Source: Methanosaeta sp. NSP1 (lineage in GTDB: Archaea; Halobacteriota; Methanosarcinia; Methanotrichales; Methanotrichaceae). From it: 7,965 bases of DNA. Both the position numbers and the translations under genes were made by a program. Under the pieces are notes generated by a model. The model ran no database searches and was not told where the DNA came from. It saw only the letters and a list, made by a program, of their open reading frames with translations. This document shows, in pieces, positions 4,272 through 7,965 of the stretch (within the stretch, counting starts at the first letter, position 1; each line of letters opens with the position of its first letter). Where the stretch lies: NCBI GenBank assembly GCA_002256595.1, contig NOLC01000101.1, positions 1 to 7,965 of the forward strand, written 5' to 3'.

Positions 4272-6837
4272 CCCGGAGAGAATCACGCCTCGCTTTTCCA
4301 TTGAATATCTTCAGCGCTTCAAACCAGAGAACGCTGGCTATCCCTGCCATAAAACAGATGGCAATATCGATAAAATGCAGATAAGCAAAGCTGAATAGTT
4401 CTCGGAGGAAGGGAACATACAGTGCCATAGCCAGGAAGGCCAGGGCTCCTCCCACCACCCACCAGAGGGCAGGATTGGGAACGCTCAAGGTTTCCAGAAT
4501 GGTCCTGGACCAGGATCTATTGGCCAGAATCAGGCCCAGATTGGCAAAGATGAGAGTGGTATACGTCAGAGCCCTGGCCTCGGCTTCACCCTGGCCTCTA
4601 AAGATGGAAAGGGCAAAGACGGCCATGACTATGACCAGAACGCTGAGGCCCTGAAGCAGGCTGAGGCCCATGGCATGCCTGCTAAAAAGAGGCTCATTGG
4701 GATCTCTGGGTGGACGGGCCATCACATCCGCCTCCTCTGGTTCGGCCTCAAAGGCAATTGAACAGGCAGGATCTATGATCAGCTCCAGAAATACCACATG
4801 AACCGGGAAAAAGACCAGCGGCCATTCCAGAAGCACGGGAAGCAGGGATATGCCTGCAATAGGCACATGTACGGCCAGAATATAGGCCATGGCCTTCTTG
4901 ATGTTATCAAATATCCTGCGACCCAGTCTCGTGGCCGTGACTATAGAGGAGAAATCGTCGTTTAATAGCACCAGAGAAGCAGACTCCCTGGCCACGTCCG
5001 TGCCCCTTCCTCCCATGGCGATGCCAATATTGGCGGCCTTTAGAGCAGGTGCATCGTTTACGCCGTCTCCGGTCATGGCCACGACCTCTCCATCGGCTTT
5101 CAGCGCCTGGACCAGCCTGAGCTTTTGTTCCGGCATTACCCGAGAGAAAATGCAGACATCCCTGACCTGCTCTTTGAGCTGTTCATCGCTCAGTTTTTGC
5201 AGCTCTGGCCCGGTGATGACTCGGTCTGAAGGAAGACCTATCTGTCTGGCGATAGCCTGGGCGGTACCGGGATGGTCGCCGGTGATCATTATGACCCGAA
5301 TTCCTGCAGAGTAGCATTCTTTGATAGCCTCTGGCACGCCAGGGCGGACCGGGTCCTCCATGCCGATCAGACCCTGAAATTCAAACTCGAAGTCGTGCTG
5401 TCCCTCCGGCAGGTCGGCCTTCTGAAAAGAGGCCGATGCTACTCCCAGAACCCGCATGCCCTCTTGGGCCATGGCCTGCACCTGTTTGAAGATCTGATCC
5501 ACCTCACCAGAATCACAGTGGCATAGCTGCACTATGGCCTCCGGGGCACCTTTGGCTGCGATCACATATTCTTTTCCGGAGGGCGATCTCCAGACCCGGG
5601 ACATGGCCAGCAGCTCCTTTGATAGCGGATACTCTTTCACCAATTCCCAGTCCAGGTGGATATGTTCCGTCTTTGCCAGGTAATCTTCTCCCAGCTTTTT
5701 GAAAGCCTTCTCCATAGGATCGAAGGGGTCTATTTGGCTGGCTAAAATGGAGAATTCGACCGTCTCATGAACCGCATCCGGCAGGCGATCTCTGCCATCA
5801 TCCAGCTCAAAGGACTCGCCTCTTGCGAAAACCTTCTTTACCTTCATCCGGTTCATGGTCAATGTTCCGGTCTTATCCACGCATAGGACTGTGGCCGAGC
5901 CCAGGGTCTCTACGGCAGAGACGCGCCTGGTCAGAACATTGCTCTTGGAGATCCTCCATGCACCCAGGGCCAGGAATACTGTCAGGACCACGGGAAACTC
6001 TTCGGGCAGCACGGCCATGGCTGTTGTTATCCCGGCTAAAAGACCTTGAAGCCAGCTCCCCCGGGTCATGCCGTAGGCAATTACCACCAGCAGGCAGAGA
6101 CCCAAACCAAGCAGGGCAAGTCTGCCGACCAGGCGATTGGTCTCTCTTTGAAGTGCCGTGTCCTCGGACTCGACCTTCTGCAAAGCCTTTCCAATCTTGC
6201 CCATCTCGGTGTCCATCCCCGTGGCCATAGCCTGAGCCACCCCCCGGCCCTGCACCACCAGGCTGCCGGAGTAGACGAAAGGCAGATCATCTCCGCCGGG
6301 CCGGGCCAAGACTGAAGACTTTTCCAGGCTCTCGGCGCATACCTTTCGCACCGAGACAGACTCGCCGGTCAGCAGCGATTCGTCGGCGGAGAGGTTGGTG
6401 CAGTCGAGCAGGACGGCATCGGCAGGCACTCGGTCTCCTTCGGCCAGGACTATCAGGTCTCCCGGGACCACATCCCTTCCTGCGATCCTTTTCTCAACAC
6501 CGTCCCGGATGACCAGGGCCCTGGGGCTGGAGAGGTCTCGCAGGGCGTCCAAAGCCCTCTCGGTCTTGCGCTCCTGATAGAAGGTGATGCCCATGACCAC
6601 CAATACGGAGAGCATGAGCACCAGGGCTTCCTGAAGATCGCCCAGGAGGAAGTAGACAGCACCTCCAGCCACCAGAAGCAGGAACATGGGCTCCTTGATG
6701 ACCTCAAAGGCGATGGCCCAGGCGCTGCGGGCTTTGGCTGAGGGCAGCTCGTTGTAGCCCACATCTTTTAGCAGTCTGGCAGCCTCGGCTTCAGTGAGGC
6801 CTTTGGCCGTGGTTATGTCAAAATTCTCAGTTTGCAT
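4267..6837 (-). CDS. Type II-like cation-transporting P-type ATPase
   Basis: Complete 856-residue P-type ATPase, a membrane pump driven by ATP. In order: N-terminal cation-ATPase domain (1-45), M1-M2 (about 49-87), actuator domain with TGES (157-160), M3-M4 (about 238-293) with PEEFP (278-282), phosphorylated Asp321 in DKTGTLT, nucleotide domain with KGAPE (429-433), TGD (519-521), hinge GDGVNDAP (590-597), then six C-terminal helices M5-M10 (about 645-840). The layout is that of type II pumps such as Ca2+-ATPases. However, M4 has PEEFP rather than PEGLP, and M6 reads FLELIIDPACS where SERCA has WVNLVTDG; the SERCA M5 Asn and Glu align with His657 and Ile660. The ion is therefore uncertain; Ca2+ or Mn2+ should not be assumed. 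The start is the ATG 10 bp after the upstream ATPase stop, with AGGGG (6847-6843) 5 nt before it, so the two genes are probably co-transcribed. Confidence 0.93.
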   Translation of the reverse strand: MQTENFDITTAKGLTEAEAARLLKDVGYNELPSAKARSAWAIAFEVIKEPMFLLLVAGGAVYFLLGDLQEALVLMLSVLVVMGITFYQERKTERALDALRDLSSPRALVIRDGVEKRIAGRDVVPGDLIVLAEGDRVPADAVLLDCTNLSADESLLTGESVSVRKVCAESLEKSSVLARPGGDDLPFVYSGSLVVQGRGVAQAMATGMDTEMGKIGKALQKVESEDTALQRETNRLVGRLALLGLGLCLLVVIAYGMTRGSWLQGLLAGITTAMAVLPEEFPVVLTVFLALGAWRISKSNVLTRRVSAVETLGSATVLCVDKTGTLTMNRMKVKKVFARGESFELDDGRDRLPDAVHETVEFSILASQIDPFDPMEKAFKKLGEDYLAKTEHIHLDWELVKEYPLSKELLAMSRVWRSPSGKEYVIAAKGAPEAIVQLCHCDSGEVDQIFKQVQAMAQEGMRVLGVASASFQKADLPEGQHDFEFEFQGLIGMEDPVRPGVPEAIKECYSAGIRVIMITGDHPGTAQAIARQIGLPSDRVITGPELQKLSDEQLKEQVRDVCIFSRVMPEQKLRLVQALKADGEVVAMTGDGVNDAPALKAANIGIAMGGRGTDVARESASLVLLNDDFSSIVTATRLGRRIFDNIKKAMAYILAVHVPIAGISLLPVLLEWPLVFFPVHVVFLELIIDPACSIAFEAEPEEADVMARPPRDPNEPLFSRHAMGLSLLQGLSVLVIVMAVFALSIFRGQGEAEARALTYTTLIFANLGLILANRSWSRTILETLSVPNPALWWVVGGALAFLAMALYVPFLRELFSFAYLHFIDIAICFMAGIASVLWFEALKIFNGKARRDSLRG

Positions 6838-6847
6838 CTCAGCCCCT

Positions 6848-7965
6848 TTAATTAGTTTTGTGATTCTTGATGAAATAGCTTTTCACGAGCTGCTCCGGTC
6901 TATGTCTCAAGAAGCCAAAGGGCTCCGACAGAGGGGTGAATGGAAGGATGATGGTGAAAAGGCCAACCAATACCGTCACTACCATCAATGATCTGCTCGG
7001 CCTGGAAGAGAAAAATGGTCTCTTGGTGCGGATGATCAGAACAATAAATGAGGCTGAAATCACAGACTCGATGAACCAGCCGGTCCTGAACTGATCCACA
7101 TTTGCATGCAACAGGAATAATAAAGCTCCAAAGGTCAAGAAGTCGAATATGGAGCTGAGCAGGCCGAAGACCACCATGAAGTTCCTGATGAATCCAATTG
7201 ACCATCGCCTTGGGCGGGCGACCAGTTCCTGATCCACCCTATCCCCGGCTATGGTCATCTCCGGAAGGTCGGTCAAGAGGTTGGTGAGCAGGACCTGGGT
7301 GGGAAGAAGGGGAAGGAAAGGAAGGAACAGGGAAAGCAGGGCCATGCTGAACATGTTTCCGAAGTTGGCAGAGGTGGCCATGAATACATACTTCATGGTA
7401 TTGGAGAATGTCTTTCTTCCCTCGATGACGCCCTGTTTCAGCACACCAAGGTCCTTTTCCAGCAGGACTATGTCTGCGGCTTCCTTGGCCACATCTACGG
7501 CACCCTCTACAGAGAGTCCGATATCTGCGGCGTGAAGGGCGGAGGCATCATTGATGCCGTCTCCCAAATAGCCCACCACGCATCCACTCTTGCGCAGAGC
7601 CAGGATAAGCCTTTCCTTCTGGTTCGGCTCCACCTCGGCAAATACATCAACCTGTTGAACCAGCTTTTGCAGGGCCTCATTGCTCTCCCGACTTATCTCC
7701 GGTCCGGTCAGAATTCTGCCTTTGAGCAAGCCCATCTGCTCGCGGATATTGGTCGCCACAAGCCTGTTGTCGCCGGTGATTATCTTGAGGCCGATTCCCA
7801 GTTCTCCGAGGTCGTGAATAGTCTGCCCGATCCCATTTTTGAGTGGATCGAAGAAGACCAGAAATCCCAGGAAGGTCATTTCCGCCTCATCTCTGGCCAG
7901 AAGGTGGCCGGCCTGCACCACTTTTTCGGCCAATCCCAAGACACGAAATCCCTGGCTGCTTAGCT
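6848..7965 (-). CDS. MgtA/MgtB-type magnesium P-type ATPase, C-terminal part
   Basis: The C-terminal 371 residues of a P-type ATPase whose 5' end lies beyond the right edge. The frame stays open to the edge (LSSQGFRVLGLAEK precedes any internal TTG), so no start is seen, and the phosphorylated Asp of DKTG is outside. Visible motifs in the partial numbering are TGDN (63-66), GDGINDASA (134-142, with Ser in place of the usual Pro) and the MgtA-type run SANFGNMFS leading into M5, FLPFLPLLP, and M6 with NLLTD (228-232). The SSIFDFLTF of M7 and GWFIES...IIRT of M8 also match the bacterial Mg2+ importers MgtA/MgtB (type IIIB), which bring Mg2+ in across the cytoplasmic membrane. After M9 (about 326-345) the protein reaches QLVKSYF almost at once, so the last helix M10 seems absent. 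It is the first gene visible in the two-ATPase operon. Confidence 0.9.
   Translation of the reverse strand, partial: LSSQGFRVLGLAEKVVQAGHLLARDEAEMTFLGFLVFFDPLKNGIGQTIHDLGELGIGLKIITGDNRLVATNIREQMGLLKGRILTGPEISRESNEALQKLVQQVDVFAEVEPNQKERLILALRKSGCVVGYLGDGINDASALHAADIGLSVEGAVDVAKEAADIVLLEKDLGVLKQGVIEGRKTFSNTMKYVFMATSANFGNMFSMALLSLFLPFLPLLPTQVLLTNLLTDLPEMTIAGDRVDQELVARPRRWSIGFIRNFMVVFGLLSSIFDFLTFGALLFLLHANVDQFRTGWFIESVISASFIVLIIRTKRPFFSSRPSRSLMVVTVLVGLFTIILPFTPLSEPFGFLRHRPEQLVKSYFIKNHKTN

Noticed and set aside
4889..6315. Several plus-strand frames (up to 141 codons) opposite the complete ATPase.
   Set aside because: All are antisense to conserved ATPase motifs and have Ser/Pro/Arg-rich shadow composition.
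7937..7939. TTG at 7939-7937 as the start of the MgtA-type gene.
   Set aside because: The frame and the homology continue upstream to the window edge (GFRVLGLAEK), so it is an internal codon of a truncated gene.
7532..7963. Plus-strand frame of 143 codons with fairly natural composition.
   Set aside because: It is exactly antisense to the MgtA-type ATPase, whose motifs (TGDN, GDGIND) fix the coding strand; the look of the shadow comes from complementary codons.
1..7965. CRISPR array, tRNA, rRNA or a defence island.
   Set aside because: No regularly spaced repeats, no cloverleaf or rRNA-like sequence, and no defence-family proteins were seen on either strand.

Overview
The window looks like the chromosome of a methanogenic euryarchaeon. 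The upstream regions carry archaeal TATA-like boxes about 35-50 bp before the start codons, and ribosome sites are short GGAG/GGGAG types. The gene content (TPR protein, tandem UspA protein, secreted papain-type protease, type II and MgtA-type P-type ATPases) would suit a Methanothrix/Methanosaeta-like member of the Methanosarcinales. That assignment is inference from style and content; no marker gene is present.

Layout: (1) Positions 1-497, minus strand: the N-terminal 165 residues of a TPR-repeat protein that runs off the left edge. (2) A short divergent promoter region, 498-584. (3) Positions 585-1439, plus: an aldo/keto reductase with an intact catalytic tetrad. (4) Positions 1611-2543, plus: a two-domain universal stress protein with its own TATA-like box, followed by a strong GC-rich stem-loop. 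(5) Positions 2544-2832: a mostly non-coding stretch that also holds, on the minus strand, what reads like a frameshifted remnant of a small cysteine-containing protein. (6) Positions 2833-4131, plus: a secreted C1A (papain-family) cysteine protease with an unassigned C-terminal domain. (7) Positions 4132-4266: a convergent gap holding a candidate terminator and a large inverted repeat. (8) Positions 4267-7965, minus: an apparent operon of two P-type cation ATPases 10 bp apart. The promoter-proximal gene is the C-terminal part of an MgtA/MgtB-type magnesium ATPase (its 5' end lies outside the window). The second is a complete 856-residue type II-like ATPase with unusual ion-site residues.

The left and middle genes appear to be separate transcription units (stress protein, oxidoreductase, secreted protease) with no obvious shared pathway. 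The two ATPases are probably co-transcribed and would act together in divalent cation homeostasis at the cytoplasmic membrane. I see no CRISPR array, tRNA, rRNA or complete insertion sequence, and nothing that clearly amounts to a new multi-gene system. The items most worth checking are the altered ion-binding residues of the complete ATPase, the apparent loss of the last membrane helix in the MgtA-like ATPase, the frameshifted remnant at 2597-2777, the two large stem-loops, and the protease's atypical active-site neighbour and C-terminal domain.
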